A stretch of DNA of 64,000 nt from Streptococcus mitis (lineage in GTDB: Bacteria > Bacillota > Bacilli > Lactobacillales > Streptococcaceae): the NCBI RefSeq assembly GCF_009496155.1, contig NZ_WIJP01000010.1, forward strand, positions 44,697 through 108,696. The letters run 5' to 3'. Position numbers and translations under genes: made by a program. The notes under the pieces were generated by a model that saw nothing but the letters and a program-made list of their open reading frames with translations, ran no database searches and was not told where the DNA came from. How positions within the stretch are numbered: position 1 is the stretch's first letter; every line of letters begins with the position of its first letter. Below are positions 25,136 to 35,968 of the stretch, in pieces.

Positions 25136-25588
25136 ATGGCACAACGTTACCAAAATATCATGGTCGCAATCGATGGTTCTAAAGAAGCGGACTTGGCTTT
25201 TGTCAAGGGAGTTCATTCTGCTCTACGAAACGACGCTAAACTCACCATCGCACATGTCATTGACACACGCGCTCTCCAAAGTGTATCCACCTTTGATGCT
25301 GAAGTTTACGAAGAACTCCAAGTCGACGCTGAAAGTCTGATGAAAGAGTACGAAAAACGTGCAAGGGATGCTGGTGTAGCAGATATTCACATCGTCATTG
25401 AAATGGGAAATCCAAAGACCCTCTTGGCACGTACTATTCCCGATGCTGAGGAAGTGGACCTCATCCTCGTTGGCGCAACTGGTCTCAACGCCTTTGAACG
25501 CCTCTTGGTCGGCTCTTCATCTGAATACATTCTCCGCCATGCTAAGGTCGATTTGCTGGTTGTGAGAGAACAAGAAAAAACCTTATAA
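25136..25588 (+). CDS. Universal stress protein (UspA family)
   Basis: 150 aa. Typical Usp fold: IMVAIDGSKEADLAFVKGV at the start, HVID after the second strand, and the ATP-binding pattern VGATGLNAFERLLVGSSSEYILRHAKVDLLVVR (GxxG plus S/T) at the end. Start chosen at ATG after AGGAGGT; an earlier in-frame ATG has no RBS. Confidence 0.92.
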   Translation: MAQRYQNIMVAIDGSKEADLAFVKGVHSALRNDAKLTIAHVIDTRALQSVSTFDAEVYEELQVDAESLMKEYEKRARDAGVADIHIVIEMGNPKTLLARTIPDAEEVDLILVGATGLNAFERLLVGSSSEYILRHAKVDLLVVREQEKTL

Positions 25589-25596
25589 TCTCAAAG

Positions 25597-25622
25597 AAAA
25601 GGAGCCAAAAGCTCCTTTTTGT
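25597..25622 (+). terminator. Terminator after usp
   Basis: AAAAGGAGC / GCTCCTTTT perfect stem followed by TTTG. Confidence 0.85.
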
Positions 25623-25631
25623 TTACTATTT

Positions 25632-25773
25632 ATACTCTTCGAAAATCTCTTCAAACCACGTCAACGTCGCCTTGCCGTAGGTATGTTACTGACTTCGTCA
25701 GTTCTATCTACAACCTCAAAGCAGTGCTTTGAGCAGCCTGCGGCTAGTTTGCTCTTTGATTTTCATTGAGTAT
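25632..25773 (+). repeat. BOX element (A-B-C) overlapping the end of the HAD gene
   Basis: Full ends ATACTCTTCGAAAATC and TTTCATTGAGTAT. The last eleven bases overlap the 3' end of the minus-strand HAD-MazG-like gene and supply its final codons and TGA stop. Confidence 0.92.
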
Positions 25774-27154
25774 TATTTCTCTCTTTATGGCGTTCATAAG
25801 CCTTGAGCTGGCGCTGCAGTTCCTTTTTAATAGCAGGTTCTGGAGCATATTTTTCTTCCCAATCATCTGGTTTTAAAATTTTGTGGGTCACTGGATCAAA
25901 ATGAGCCTTGCCATCTGGGAAAATTTTCCCCATATTGGCCTGATGGACAATGTCAAAAATACGTTCTGGGTCCACCCCCATCAAGACAAAACTACCGTAA
26001 GTGAAATAAAGCGTGTCAATCAAGGCATCCACCTGCCCCACCAAATCTTGCTGGGCTGGCGTCTTCTTAGCTACTTTATCTGCTGCCTTATCAAGGGCCT
26101 GATGAAGTTGCGATAGAGCTTGACCAAAATCCTCTTCCGAAAGACTAGCAGCTCGAACAAACTCCACCAATTCTTCTATTTTAAAACCAGCCCTGTGGGT
26201 TGCACCTTCTAAATCCCAAGCTCGAGGTTCTTCTTGGGTTCGTTCATCCATCATGTGGTGGAAGGTCTTGACCTTATTGAAATGATAGTCACGGCTGACA
26301 AAGACTTTTTCTGAAGCCAAAACACCAAAATGTTCCAAGGCCTTATGAATTCCGTCTTGCTGATTGCTAGTGGTAATGTGCTTGGCAACTTCCTTGACAC
26401 TGCTACTACCATTTCCCATAGCAACCGACATACCAACACCTGCCAGCATTTCTAGGTCGTTATCTGAGTCACCAAAGGCCATCACTTGGTTGAGATCAAA
26501 ACCATATTCTTTCCCAACTCGGCGAATACCTTCCAATTTAGAATTTCCTTGATTAATGACATCCGCAGCAAAAGGATTGCTACGTGTCAATTTCAAGTCT
26601 TCAAAATCAGCTGCTGCCTTCTCAGATTCCTCTGGCGTCATCAGCATCAAGACTTGATAAATAGGCTGATTCATCAGGTGAAGTAGGTCTTCTTCCTTTT
26701 GGGGAACAACCTTACTGACCATGCGATTAAAGGAATGACTCACTGTCCGAGTTAAAACAGAGGGAACGAAGCGACTGATTCGTTGGGAAAAAGAACCCAG
26801 ACCAAAAGACATGATTTTAGAACCCAGCATGGCATCCTTGGTCCCTAGGGCAATCTCCTTGCCCTCTTTTTTAGCATACGTAATGAGCTGGCGCAAGTGT
26901 AACTTGGAAATAGGGCTCGTGAACAAGACTTTGTCTTTAGTAAAGATATACTGTCCATTATAGGTTACCGCAAAATCCAGATCCAAATCGTCCATCAATT
27001 CCTTAACAAAAAAAGGTCCTCGACCTGTCGCTACGCCGACAAGCACCCCTTGTTCTTTGACAATTTTAATCGCGTCCTTAGTGGATTTCAAAACACTCTT
27101 GCGATCGTTGACCAAGGTTCCATCGATATCAAAAAAAACAGCTTTGACTTCCAT
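25763..27154 (-). CDS. Cof-type HAD phosphatase fused to a MazG/PRA-PH-like domain
   Basis: 463 aa. Residues ~1-285 form a Cof-type HAD hydrolase (VFFDIDGTLV nucleophile Asp, ATGRGPFFV, MAFGDSDNDLEML). Residues ~295-460 look like an all-alpha NTP pyrophosphohydrolase (KVKTFHHMMDERTQEEPRAWD, ELVEFVRAASLSEEDFGQALSQL, DALIDTLYFTYG). The combination suggests house-cleaning of nucleotides or phosphosugars; substrate unknown. The ATG at 27154 was chosen because the one ten codons upstream coincides with the predicted transcription start. Last residues NTQ come from a BOX repeat. Confidence 0.85.
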   Translation of the reverse strand: MEVKAVFFDIDGTLVNDRKSVLKSTKDAIKIVKEQGVLVGVATGRGPFFVKELMDDLDLDFAVTYNGQYIFTKDKVLFTSPISKLHLRQLITYAKKEGKEIALGTKDAMLGSKIMSFGLGSFSQRISRFVPSVLTRTVSHSFNRMVSKVVPQKEEDLLHLMNQPIYQVLMLMTPEESEKAAADFEDLKLTRSNPFAADVINQGNSKLEGIRRVGKEYGFDLNQVMAFGDSDNDLEMLAGVGMSVAMGNGSSSVKEVAKHITTSNQQDGIHKALEHFGVLASEKVFVSRDYHFNKVKTFHHMMDERTQEEPRAWDLEGATHRAGFKIEELVEFVRAASLSEEDFGQALSQLHQALDKAADKVAKKTPAQQDLVGQVDALIDTLYFTYGSFVLMGVDPERIFDIVHQANMGKIFPDGKAHFDPVTHKILKPDDWEEKYAPEPAIKKELQRQLKAYERHKERNNTQ

Positions 27155-27186
27155 CCTATCCCAATCTCCCCTTTTGTGATACAATG

Positions 27187-27192
27187 ATTATA
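27187..27192 (-). promoter_or_regulatory. -10 element of the HAD-MazG-like gene
   Basis: TATAAT on the minus strand, 33 bases before the chosen ATG; it rules out the longer reading frame start at 27184. Confidence 0.55.
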
Positions 27193-27219
27193 CCACATTT
27201 CAGAAAGAGTGAGTAAATC

Positions 27220-28182
27220 ATGCCTAAGAAAATCCTTGTTTTACATACAGGTGGGACTATTTCCATGCAGGCCGATGCTTCTGGCGCTGTTGTGACGAGT
27301 TCAGATAATCCCATGAACCATGTGTCCAATCCCCTCGACGGAATCCAAGTCCACGCCTTGGACTTTTTTAACCTACCAAGCCCCCATATCAAACCCAAGC
27401 ATATGCTGGCCCTCTACCAAAAAATTAAAGAGGAAGCAGATAACTACGATGGAGTGGTGATCACACACGGGACCGATACTCTAGAGGAAACAGCTTATTT
27501 CCTTGATACCATGGAAGTTCCCCATATGCCTATCGTTCTGACAGGGGCCATGCGTAGCTCCAACGAACTCGGCAGTGATGGCGTTTATAATTATCTGAGT
27601 GCTTTACGAGTGGCTAGCGATGACAGAGCTGCGGACAAAGGGGTTTTGGTTGTTATGAACGATGAAATCCATGCTGCCAAGTATGTTACTAAAACACATA
27701 CAACCAATGTCGGCACCTTCCAGACTCCAACACACGGGCCACTTGGTCTGATTATGAAGCGAGAAATCCTCTACTTTAAAACTGCTGAACCTCGTGTTCG
27801 CTTTGACCTTGATCACATACAAGGCTTGGTCCCTATCATCTCGGCTTATGCTGGTATGACAGATGAGCTGATTGATATGCTGGATTTGGAACAATTGGAC
27901 GGTTTGATTATCCAAGCCTTCGGGGCTGGTAATGTTCCCAAAGAAACGGCTCAAAAATTAGAAAGCCTTCTGCAAAAAGGAATCCCAGTCGCTCTGGTTT
28001 CACGATGCTTTAACGGTATCGCAGAACCTGTTTATGCCTACCAAGGTGGAGGCGTGCAGTTGAGAAAATCTGGTGTTTTCTTTGTTAAAGAACTAAACGC
28101 CCAAAAAGCCCGCCTAAAACTCCTCATTGCCCTCAATGCCGGACTAAAAGGGCAAGCCTTAAAAGACTATATGGAAGGCTAA
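27220..28182 (+). CDS. ansA: Type I L-asparaginase
   Basis: 320 aa; hydrolyses asparagine to aspartate and ammonia in the cytoplasm. Two catalytic threonine motifs: LHTGGTISM at the N-terminus and THGTDTLEETAYFL near residue 88, then LTGAMRSSNELGSDG. No signal peptide, so the cytoplasmic type. Its TAA stop overlaps the first base of a BOX repeat. Confidence 0.93.
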   Translation: MPKKILVLHTGGTISMQADASGAVVTSSDNPMNHVSNPLDGIQVHALDFFNLPSPHIKPKHMLALYQKIKEEADNYDGVVITHGTDTLEETAYFLDTMEVPHMPIVLTGAMRSSNELGSDGVYNYLSALRVASDDRAADKGVLVVMNDEIHAAKYVTKTHTTNVGTFQTPTHGPLGLIMKREILYFKTAEPRVRFDLDHIQGLVPIISAYAGMTDELIDMLDLEQLDGLIIQAFGAGNVPKETAQKLESLLQKGIPVALVSRCFNGIAEPVYAYQGGGVQLRKSGVFFVKELNAQKARLKLLIALNAGLKGQALKDYMEG

Positions 28183-28295
28183 TACTCTTCGAAAATCTCT
28201 TCAAACCACGTCAGCTTCCATCTACAACCTCAAAACAGTGTTTTGAGCAACCTGTAGCTAACTTCCTAGTTTGCACTTTGATTTTTATTGAGTAT
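28182..28295 (+). repeat. BOX element (A-C), touching the ansA stop codon
   Basis: Starts ATACTCTTCGAAAATC within the ansA stop codon and ends TTTTTATTGAGTAT. No boxB unit. Confidence 0.9.
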
Positions 28296-28309
28296 AATTC
28301 CCTTCTCTA

Positions 28310-28346
28310 AAAAAATCAGGAAATCTTCACGATTCCCTGATTTTTT
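28310..28346 (-). terminator. Terminator after ccpA
   Basis: AAAAAATCAGG / CCTGATTTTTT, 11-bp perfect stem, directly adjoining the ccpA stop codon. Confidence 0.85.
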
Positions 28347-29357
28347 CTATTTCCGTTTTCGTGTTGAACGACGTTCTGTCAAACCATGAGGTAAGAGAAC
28401 TTCACGTTCTTCCAACTCTTCCTTGTGCATAATCTTAGTCAACATACGCATGCTAATAGCACCAAGGTCATAAAGAGGTTGGGCGATAGTTGTCAAGTTT
28501 GGACGGGTAAAGCGTGAGACTTGCGAATCATCACTAGTAATGATTTCAAATTCTTCTGGTACTGACACACCCTTATCAGCTAGGCCGTTCAAGACACCTG
28601 CTGCCAATTCATCACCTGTTACAACTGCTGCAGTTGCATTTGATGAAATCAAGCGTTCTGCCAAGGCATAGCCATCTTCATAAGTATATTTAGACTCAAA
28701 TACCAATCCTTCGCTATAAGAAATACCTGCTTTTTTCAAGGCTTCCTTGTAGCCAATCAAACGAACCTTACCATTGATGTCATCCACTAATGGACCGCTG
28801 ACAAAAGCAATGCGCTCATTTTCTTTAGCAAGGTAGCTCACTGCATCAATCGTAGCTTGTTTGTAGTCAATATTGACACTTGGAAGCTGATGTTCTACAT
28901 CCACTGTCCCTGCAAGAACAACTGGTGTCCGAGAGCGAGAAAACTCTGAACGAATTTTTTCAGTCAAGTGGTACCCCATAAAGATGATACCATCCACTTG
29001 CTTAGAAAACAGGGTATTAACCACTGAAACTTCCTTGTCATCATCCTCATCACTATTGGCAAGGACGATGTTATACTTGTACATTTCAGCGATATCATCA
29101 ATCCCTTTAGCAAGCGTTGAGAAATAGCCATTGGTAATATTTGGAATCACGACACCGACAGTGGTTGTCTTTTTACTTGCAAGGCCACGTGCCACTGCAT
29201 TTGGACGATAATCCAAACGGTCAATCACCTCAAGCACTTTTTTTCTAGTATTCTCTTTTACATTCTTATTGCCATTGACTACACGGCTAACTGTCGCCAT
29301 TGAAACTCCTGCTTCACGGGCGACATCATAAATCGTTACTGTATCGTCTGTATTCAT
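28347..29357 (-). CDS. ccpA: Catabolite control protein A
   Basis: 336-aa LacI/GalR regulator. N-terminal HTH TIYDVAREAGVSMATVSRVVNGNKNVKENTR with the hinge YRPNAVARGLASKKTTTVGVV, then a periplasmic-binding-like effector domain. With HPr-Ser46-P it binds cre sites and represses or activates carbon genes. Start ATG follows AAAGGA. A cre-like site upstream suggests autoregulation. In pneumococcus it affects sugar use and virulence. Confidence 0.95.
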   Translation of the reverse strand: MNTDDTVTIYDVAREAGVSMATVSRVVNGNKNVKENTRKKVLEVIDRLDYRPNAVARGLASKKTTTVGVVIPNITNGYFSTLAKGIDDIAEMYKYNIVLANSDEDDDKEVSVVNTLFSKQVDGIIFMGYHLTEKIRSEFSRSRTPVVLAGTVDVEHQLPSVNIDYKQATIDAVSYLAKENERIAFVSGPLVDDINGKVRLIGYKEALKKAGISYSEGLVFESKYTYEDGYALAERLISSNATAAVVTGDELAAGVLNGLADKGVSVPEEFEIITSDDSQVSRFTRPNLTTIAQPLYDLGAISMRMLTKIMHKEELEEREVLLPHGLTERRSTRKRK

Positions 29358-29410
29358 TCCATTTCCTTTCTATATCATACCTCACGAGACTCCAAAAAAG
29401 AGACGGTATG

Positions 29411-29426
29411 AAAATTTCGTTTTCAT
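29411..29426 (-). promoter_or_regulatory. cre-like site upstream of ccpA
   Basis: Minus strand ATGAAAACGAAATTTT, with the full TGAAAACG left core and weaker right half, ~55 bases upstream of the ccpA ATG. It lies in a longer inverted repeat ATGAAAA...TTTTCAT (29408-29426). Confidence 0.45.
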
Positions 29427-29595
29427 GATTCTACTTATTCCATTTTATCACTATTTGTAAACACTTTCAAGCATTTTTTGAAGAATATTTGAAAAAAATT
29501 TCATAGAAAACTATGTTTATGAAGAAAAAAATTACCTTTTCTTGATTTTTAATCCTATTTGCTGTATGATAAGGGAAAAGAAAGGGGGCAGAAAT

Positions 29596-29913
29596 ATGGC
29601 TTTTACTAATACCCAGATGCGGTCTGCTAGTTTTGGTATTGTTACCAACTTGCCTGATGATGTCATTGACTCTTTTTGGTATATCATCGACCATTTCTTA
29701 AAAAATGTCTTTGAATTGGAAGAAGAACTCGAGTTTCAATTGCTTAATAACCAAGGAAAAATTACCTTCCATTTTTCAAGTCAACACCTCCCTACAGCTA
29801 TTGATTTTGACTTTAACCATCCTTTCGACCCTCTGTATCCCCCGAAAGTACTGGTTTTAGATATGGACGGTAGAGAAACTATCCTCCTCCCAGAAGAAAA
29901 TGAACTATTTTAA
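29596..29913 (+). CDS. DUF960-type conserved protein
   Basis: 105 aa, MAFTNTQMRSASFGIVTNLP... and C-terminal VLVLDMDGRETILLPEENELF. Soluble, acidic. I associate it with the DUF960 family of firmicutes, of unknown function; the assignment is from memory. Start chosen after AAAGGGGG; the earlier ATG has no RBS. It lies at the junction of two blocks that are far apart in pneumococcal reference order. Confidence 0.65.
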   Translation: MAFTNTQMRSASFGIVTNLPDDVIDSFWYIIDHFLKNVFELEEELEFQLLNNQGKITFHFSSQHLPTAIDFDFNHPFDPLYPPKVLVLDMDGRETILLPEENELF

Positions 29914-29957
29914 AAACTCTAGCCTTCAGTTGCAAGTGACTGAAAACTAGAGTTTTT
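29912..29957. terminator. Bidirectional terminator between DUF960 gene and folate cluster
   Basis: AAAAACTCTAG / CTAGAGTTTTT with an inner CTTCAGT/ACTGAA pairing. Confidence 0.8.
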
Positions 29958-30770
29958 CTATTTTTTCAAAGCATTATACAAGTTACGGATAGGTTGCTTT
30001 AATGTAGGATGGATAAAATGAGGTGCAATTTCCTGTAAGGACTCAAGGACAAAAAGACGTTCCGCTATGTAAGGATGAGGCAAGATAAGGTCATCTGTAT
30101 AAATGACCTGGTCCTCCACAAAGAGCAAGTCCAAATCAATCAAACGAGGTCCCCAATGTACTTCTCTCACCCGTCCCATCTCTGACTCAATGGCTAACAA
30201 GGTCTCTAATAGAACTGGGGCTGGCAACCAGGTTTCAACCTCAACCACTTGATTAGCAAAGCTATCTTGCTCCACACCACCCCAAGGCTCCGTCGTCAAG
30301 ACACTGGACTCTTTGAGAATATGGATACCTCGAGCTCGCATTTTCTCAATGGCTTGTTTCAAGTTTGCTTGTTTATCTCCCATATTGCTTCCTAGGGCGA
30401 TAAAGGCTCGTTGCTTGCGGCGATGAATTGTTACCGAGCAAGTATCTAGCGACAAATGCACTGGCGCCCAAGGTTTTTTCAGTTCCAGCTGAATTTCTTG
30501 GACAAGAGGATAAGCATCAAAAGTACGTTCCACCAGTTTATAAGCTACCGTTTCAATCAAATCTTCACTCGTTTCCTGAAACCAAGTCGTCCACTGCTGA
30601 CATAGTTCTCCATAATGGACAGAATCCGTTAAATCCAAGTCTGTAGCCGCCTTGGTCATATCATAGGATAGGATAGCTGAAACGACAAACTTTTGCCCCA
30701 ATTCCTTCTCACTAGGAAAGAGACCATGATAGGCAAAAATTTCCAAATCCTTAATCTGCAGTTGATCCAT
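29958..30770 (-). CDS. sulD: Bifunctional dihydroneopterin aldolase / HPPK
   Basis: 270 aa fusing FolB (residues ~1-115, [25 protein letters not shown]) and FolK (residues ~120-270, [20 protein letters not shown] ... [13 protein letters not shown]). It converts dihydroneopterin to 6-hydroxymethyl-dihydropterin and pyrophosphorylates it for SulA. The fusion is the known pneumococcal SulD. Last gene of sulABCD, with a weak terminator-like hairpin before it. Confidence 0.95.
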   Translation of the reverse strand: MDQLQIKDLEIFAYHGLFPSEKELGQKFVVSAILSYDMTKAATDLDLTDSVHYGELCQQWTTWFQETSEDLIETVAYKLVERTFDAYPLVQEIQLELKKPWAPVHLSLDTCSVTIHRRKQRAFIALGSNMGDKQANLKQAIEKMRARGIHILKESSVLTTEPWGGVEQDSFANQVVEVETWLPAPVLLETLLAIESEMGRVREVHWGPRLIDLDLLFVEDQVIYTDDLILPHPYIAERLFVLESLQEIAPHFIHPTLKQPIRNLYNALKK

Positions 30771-30789
30771 AATGATTCCTTTCTAGAAA

Positions 30790-30808
30790 AATCCGCCCAA
30801 AGCGGATT
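30790..30808 (-). terminator. Attenuator-like hairpin between folE and sulD
   Basis: AATCCGC / GCGGATT stem with 5-base loop, followed on the minus strand by TTTTC; 43-base intergenic space inside the operon. Confidence 0.55.
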
Positions 30809-30813
30809 CTTTT

Positions 30814-31368
30814 TTATAGTCCCATTAAACGATAAGCCTGATCTCGAAGATCCTTATCTGTTTCAAATAGACCACGAGCTACTGTCGTCAAGGTTGCAGT
30901 GCCAGGTTTTCTTACACCACGCATGCTCATACACATATGTTCCGCCTCAATAACAACAAAGGCTCCTTTAGCACCTAGATACTCCATCAAGGCATCGGCC
31001 ACTTCGATATTCAAACGTTCTTGAATTTGCGGCTTTTTAGAATAAACTTCAACCGTACGGGCTAACTTAGATAAACCTGCCACACGACCATCTGGAATGT
31101 AGGCAATGTGCGCTTTACCATAAAATGGTAAGAAGTGGTGCTCACACATGGTATGGAAAAAAATATCCTTTTCTACCACCATGTTATCATCAATAATCTC
31201 AAAGGATTTTGACAAATGTTCCTCCGCTGTTTGACCAAGACCTGAAAAAATCTCTTGGTACATACGGGCCACACGAGCAGGTGTTTCCTGCAAGCCCTCG
31301 CGATTAGCGTCCTCTCCGACAGCCTCGATAATCATTTTTACAGCTGCTTCAATCTTTTGTGTATCCAT
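30814..31368 (-). CDS. folE: GTP cyclohydrolase I
   Basis: 184 aa; first step of folate synthesis, GTP to dihydroneopterin triphosphate (SulC). Zinc ligands in [22 protein letters not shown] and [10 protein letters not shown]. Start overlaps the end of folC by 20 bases. Confidence 0.95.
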   Translation of the reverse strand: MDTQKIEAAVKMIIEAVGEDANREGLQETPARVARMYQEIFSGLGQTAEEHLSKSFEIIDDNMVVEKDIFFHTMCEHHFLPFYGKAHIAYIPDGRVAGLSKLARTVEVYSKKPQIQERLNIEVADALMEYLGAKGAFVVIEAEHMCMSMRGVRKPGTATLTTVARGLFETDKDLRDQAYRLMGL

Positions 31369-32671
31369 TCTCGTTTTTCCTCTCCATCAGATAGGCTCTC
31401 ACTTGGCTCAAGAAATACAAGGAACCTGTGACAATCCTAACTGTTTTTCTCTCTTCTTTTTTATCTGTTAATTTCTGCTCTAGAAAATCCTGCCAATCTT
31501 GGTAGCTGAGATTTCTAGACTTAGCTGCCTCTTTCAGCACACTTTCATCAGTCGCCCGACTATCGTCAAAATGTGTCAGAGTAAGCTCAATATCTGGCAT
31601 GGCCCCCAGCAAGTTCAACATATCCTCCAAGGCCTTGGTTTTGATACAAGTAAAGAGGATTTCCTTATGATAATCCGCAAAGCGTTCTTGCAAGGTTGCT
31701 ACTAAAGCCTTGATGGCATGAGGATTGTGGGCCCCATCCAAAATCATCAAGGGGTCTCTAGACACAACTTCCAAGCGCCCCGGCCAACTTGTTTCTTCCA
31801 AGGTCTGAGCAAGCAAGTCATTACTTACTAGTTCTCGACCATCTTCTTGATAAAAAGTATCAAGTAAAGCTATGGCCATCCCAGCATTCTCTATCTGGTG
31901 CAAACCAAGTAGGCCAGTCTGGAAGTGACCTTGTCTGAGAGAGCTAGTATAATCAAAGACTTCCCCTGTCACCACACTTTCTTGATGACGAACCTGATAA
32001 TCTGCCCCGTAGGCAAGTCTCGGCGCATCTTTCCCTGCCGCAATGTGGTCAATCACAGCCAAAGCTTCTAGAGAAATGCAACCTGTCACCAAGGGAACTC
32101 CTTGTTTGATAATACCAGCTTTCTGCTCAGCTATGGCTTCTAAGGTGTCACCAAGAAGGGCTACATGATCCAGTCCAATGGTCGTGATGCCTGTTAAAAT
32201 TGGCTGGCAGACATTGGTACTATCTAAAAGCCCACCCATGCCGACTTCCATGATAGCCACATCTACTTGCTCTGCTGCAAAGTAATCATAGGCTATGGCT
32301 GTAATAATCTCAAACTCAGTTGTGCCCTGTAAATTGGCGGCCGCTTCTCCCTCTAGCAAAAACTGATAGTCTGCCATGAGGACTTCTAGCCTCGCTTCTG
32401 AGATCGATTCCCCATTGATGCTAATCTGGTCAGTGTAGTGAATGAGATAGGGCGAGCTGAACACACCAACTCTCAGGCCTAGCTTTTCCAGCATATTTTT
32501 CAAAAAAGCAATGGTCGAGCCCTTGCCATTGGTTCCTCCGATATGGATAACCTTGAGTTTGAGATGGGGATTGCCACGCAAAGCTAACACTTCCACCATT
32601 CGTTCCAAGCCAAAATGCGGTTGATCCGTCCGATAGCTAGCAATCCACTGATTGTTTTCGATTTCTTTCAT
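31349..32671 (-). CDS. folC: Dihydrofolate synthase / folylpolyglutamate synthase
   Basis: 440-aa Mur-ligase-like enzyme (SulB) adding glutamate to dihydropteroate and folates. P-loop [14 protein letters not shown] near residue 45, then [13 protein letters not shown] and [12 protein letters not shown]. No clear RBS; its ATG is 1 base after the folP stop, so translation is likely coupled. Confidence 0.94.
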   Translation of the reverse strand: MKEIENNQWIASYRTDQPHFGLERMVEVLALRGNPHLKLKVIHIGGTNGKGSTIAFLKNMLEKLGLRVGVFSSPYLIHYTDQISINGESISEARLEVLMADYQFLLEGEAAANLQGTTEFEIITAIAYDYFAAEQVDVAIMEVGMGGLLDSTNVCQPILTGITTIGLDHVALLGDTLEAIAEQKAGIIKQGVPLVTGCISLEALAVIDHIAAGKDAPRLAYGADYQVRHQESVVTGEVFDYTSSLRQGHFQTGLLGLHQIENAGMAIALLDTFYQEDGRELVSNDLLAQTLEETSWPGRLEVVSRDPLMILDGAHNPHAIKALVATLQERFADYHKEILFTCIKTKALEDMLNLLGAMPDIELTLTHFDDSRATDESVLKEAAKSRNLSYQDWQDFLEQKLTDKKEERKTVRIVTGSLYFLSQVRAYLMERKNENGYTKD

Positions 32672-32672
32672 C

Positions 32673-33662
<990 letters not shown>

Positions 33663-33746
33663 CTATTTTACCATAAAAAGAAAAAGATGGACACGATTGC
33701 ATTCATCTTTTTCCCAGTAGAAACAAGTAAGCAATTGTCAAAAATC

Positions 33747-34454
33747 TTAAACAGAAATCCCTAATGTCCGACTCATGATCACCACAAGAGCCAACAAACA
33801 GAAAGCAACCCCATTCACAATCATGTGAAGCAAGATAGACATTTCCAAACGTTGGGTCTTGTAAGCTGTCCAAGACAGAACGATCGACATACCTCCATAA
33901 ATCAATAAAGAAGGTAAATTACTTGGTTGATGCAATAAAGCAAACACAATCGTCCCGACTACAAATCCCAAGTTCTCTTTTCCTCGGAAAATCTTTTTAG
34001 GGACAATTCCCCGACACAAGATTTCCTCACAAATCGGAGCAAGTACGGCTAGCAAGAAGAAACTGGAAATCAGAGAACTATTCTGAACCATGTCGTTAAT
34101 CTGAGACTGGTTAGCTGTTGTCGTCTCATTTGACAGTTGTAACAAGATAGAACCAAGTATATTTGAACAGATAATGACTAAATAACTCAAGCCCAAACGT
34201 GCCAAATCTTTAGCTCTAAAAAAAGAAAAATTAAAACTTGCTAACTGTGTTTTACGAGCTCCAAAAATAAATAGTACCAAAACCACAATCGAAATACCAG
34301 CAACTATCAGCCCTGACTGTAACAATGGTACTGCATTTAAAGTTAAAATAGCAGTAACCCCTATAGGAATCTGATATAAAATTGTCGCTAGCAGAAAGAT
34401 TAACAGCCAACCTGCACGATTCAATAATTCTTTCCAGATACTTTTCTCTTTCAT
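33747..34454 (-). CDS. CPBP family intramembrane metalloprotease
   Basis: 235-aa membrane protein with about seven hydrophobic segments. Abi/CAAX-protease motifs: EEILCRG (EExxxR, ~residue 140) and FALLHQP (FxxxH, ~175). Streptococcal members occur as bacteriocin self-immunity or membrane-protein processing factors; the substrate here is unknown. ATG preceded by GTG codon; RBS AAGGAG. Confidence 0.85.
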   Translation of the reverse strand: MKEKSIWKELLNRAGWLLIFLLATILYQIPIGVTAILTLNAVPLLQSGLIVAGISIVVLVLFIFGARKTQLASFNFSFFRAKDLARLGLSYLVIICSNILGSILLQLSNETTTANQSQINDMVQNSSLISSFFLLAVLAPICEEILCRGIVPKKIFRGKENLGFVVGTIVFALLHQPSNLPSLLIYGGMSIVLSWTAYKTQRLEMSILLHMIVNGVAFCLLALVVIMSRTLGISV

Positions 34455-34506
34455 CACCTATCTCCTTTGTATTAAAAAAGGGGGAAAATCCCCCTGGGTC
34501 ATCCTA

Positions 34507-35925
34507 TTATAAGGCCATGCTGATATAGTTAAGGATAAACAAGGCATCCAAAATCCAAATCATGACATGAACATCTTTAGCTTGACCTTTGACAATCTTA
34601 GTCAAAGTGTAAGTCAAGAAACCAACTGCAATCCCTTGAGTGATAGAGTAGCTGAATCCCATAAAGATAGATGTGAAGAAAGCAGGAACCGCTTCAGACA
34701 TATCATCCCAATGAATATTTTTCAAGCTAGCCAACATCATAATCCCAACAATAATTAAGATTGGAGCTGTAGCAGCTGTTGGTACAATAGCTAGAAGTGG
34801 GCTAAAGAAGCTTGAAATCGCAAAACAGATTGCCACAACCAAGGCTGTCAAACCAGTACGTCCACCTGCACCAATACCAGCAGCAGACTCAACATAAGTC
34901 GTTACGTTTGAAGTACCTGCGATGGCACCAATTGAAGTACCAATCAAATCAGAGTAAAGAGCCTTGTCCAACTTAGCTGATTGGTGATTTTCACCATTTG
35001 TAGCTACGATACCAACTTTTTCACCAGTACCGATCAAAGTACCAATTGTATCAAAAATATCTGTCAACGAAAAGGCAAGAATAGCCATAAGAGTTTCAGG
35101 TAAGCGAGCTGTATCTGAAATCAAAGCTCCCAAACCTTCTGAACCAAGAGCTGCACCAAAGACTGTCTTCAAGTCTTCAAAGGCTGCACCAACATGGTTG
35201 TTAGCAAAATCGATACTAGACAAATCTACCAAACCAACTGCAATAGCAAGAACAGTTGTTGTCAAGATAGAGAGAATAATTCCCCCTTTAATTCCTTTGA
35301 TAACAAAGAAGATAGTAATGGCAAGTCCTGCAAGAGCCACCAAAACAGCTGGATTATTAAAGCTGACCAATCCTGGAACTGCTGAAGAGTTTGCTGCAAT
35401 CGTTGCTTGAGCCTTGTCAGCCCCTTCTCCCACAACAATATAGTTGCCTGGATCAATCGTAAATTTCAAAAGTCCAGCATTCTTAATTCCCACGTAGGCA
35501 AGGAAAACACCGATACCAGCTGAAATAGCTGAGCGAAGGGCATTCGGAATCGATTCAATGATCATTTTACGAACATTTGTCAAGGTAATAATCAATGAGA
35601 TAATCCCACAGATGAAGACCATAGCTAGAGCTTCTTGCCAAGAATAACCAAGTCCAAATACGACTGTGAAGGTAAAAAAGGCATTAAGACCCATACCTGG
35701 TGCTTGGGCATAAGGTAAGTTAGCGTAGAAGGCCATCATCAAGGTACCAGCTACTGCACCAATAATCGTAGCGAGAAACACACCCTGAGCAGGCATTCCT
35801 GTTTGCGAAAGAATTTGTGGGTTTACAAAGAGAATATAGCTCATTGCAAAGAAAGTTGTTAAACCAGCGAGAACCTCCGTACGAACGTCTGTACCGTTCT
35901 CTTTTAGTTTAAATAATTTGTCCAT
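34507..35925 (-). CDS. Purine (guanine/hypoxanthine/adenine) permease, AzgA type
   Basis: 472-aa NCS2 transporter with 12-14 membrane segments. Motifs: GLTTFFAMSYILFVNPQIL, YAQAPGMGLNAFFTFTVV, SLTDIFDTIGTLIGTGEK, GTSNVTTYVESAAGIGAGGRTGL. The relatives import guanine and hypoxanthine or adenine with protons. ATG after AAAGGAGA. A PurBox-like site sits over its start of transcription, linking it to purR in this window. Confidence 0.88.
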   Translation of the reverse strand: MDKLFKLKENGTDVRTEVLAGLTTFFAMSYILFVNPQILSQTGMPAQGVFLATIIGAVAGTLMMAFYANLPYAQAPGMGLNAFFTFTVVFGLGYSWQEALAMVFICGIISLIITLTNVRKMIIESIPNALRSAISAGIGVFLAYVGIKNAGLLKFTIDPGNYIVVGEGADKAQATIAANSSAVPGLVSFNNPAVLVALAGLAITIFFVIKGIKGGIILSILTTTVLAIAVGLVDLSSIDFANNHVGAAFEDLKTVFGAALGSEGLGALISDTARLPETLMAILAFSLTDIFDTIGTLIGTGEKVGIVATNGENHQSAKLDKALYSDLIGTSIGAIAGTSNVTTYVESAAGIGAGGRTGLTALVVAICFAISSFFSPLLAIVPTAATAPILIIVGIMMLASLKNIHWDDMSEAVPAFFTSIFMGFSYSITQGIAVGFLTYTLTKIVKGQAKDVHVMIWILDALFILNYISMAL

Positions 35926-35943
35926 TATCAATCTCCTTTTAAT

Positions 35944-35968
35944 TTTTACGAACAATAATAGAATTATA
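35944..35968 (-). promoter_or_regulatory. Purine permease promoter with PurBox-like site
   Basis: TATAAT on the minus strand (35968-35963). TTTTACGAACAAT at 35944-35956, just downstream of the -10, matches PurBox at 11 of 13 positions and has the same orientation as the purR site. Its place suggests repression. Confidence 0.55.
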
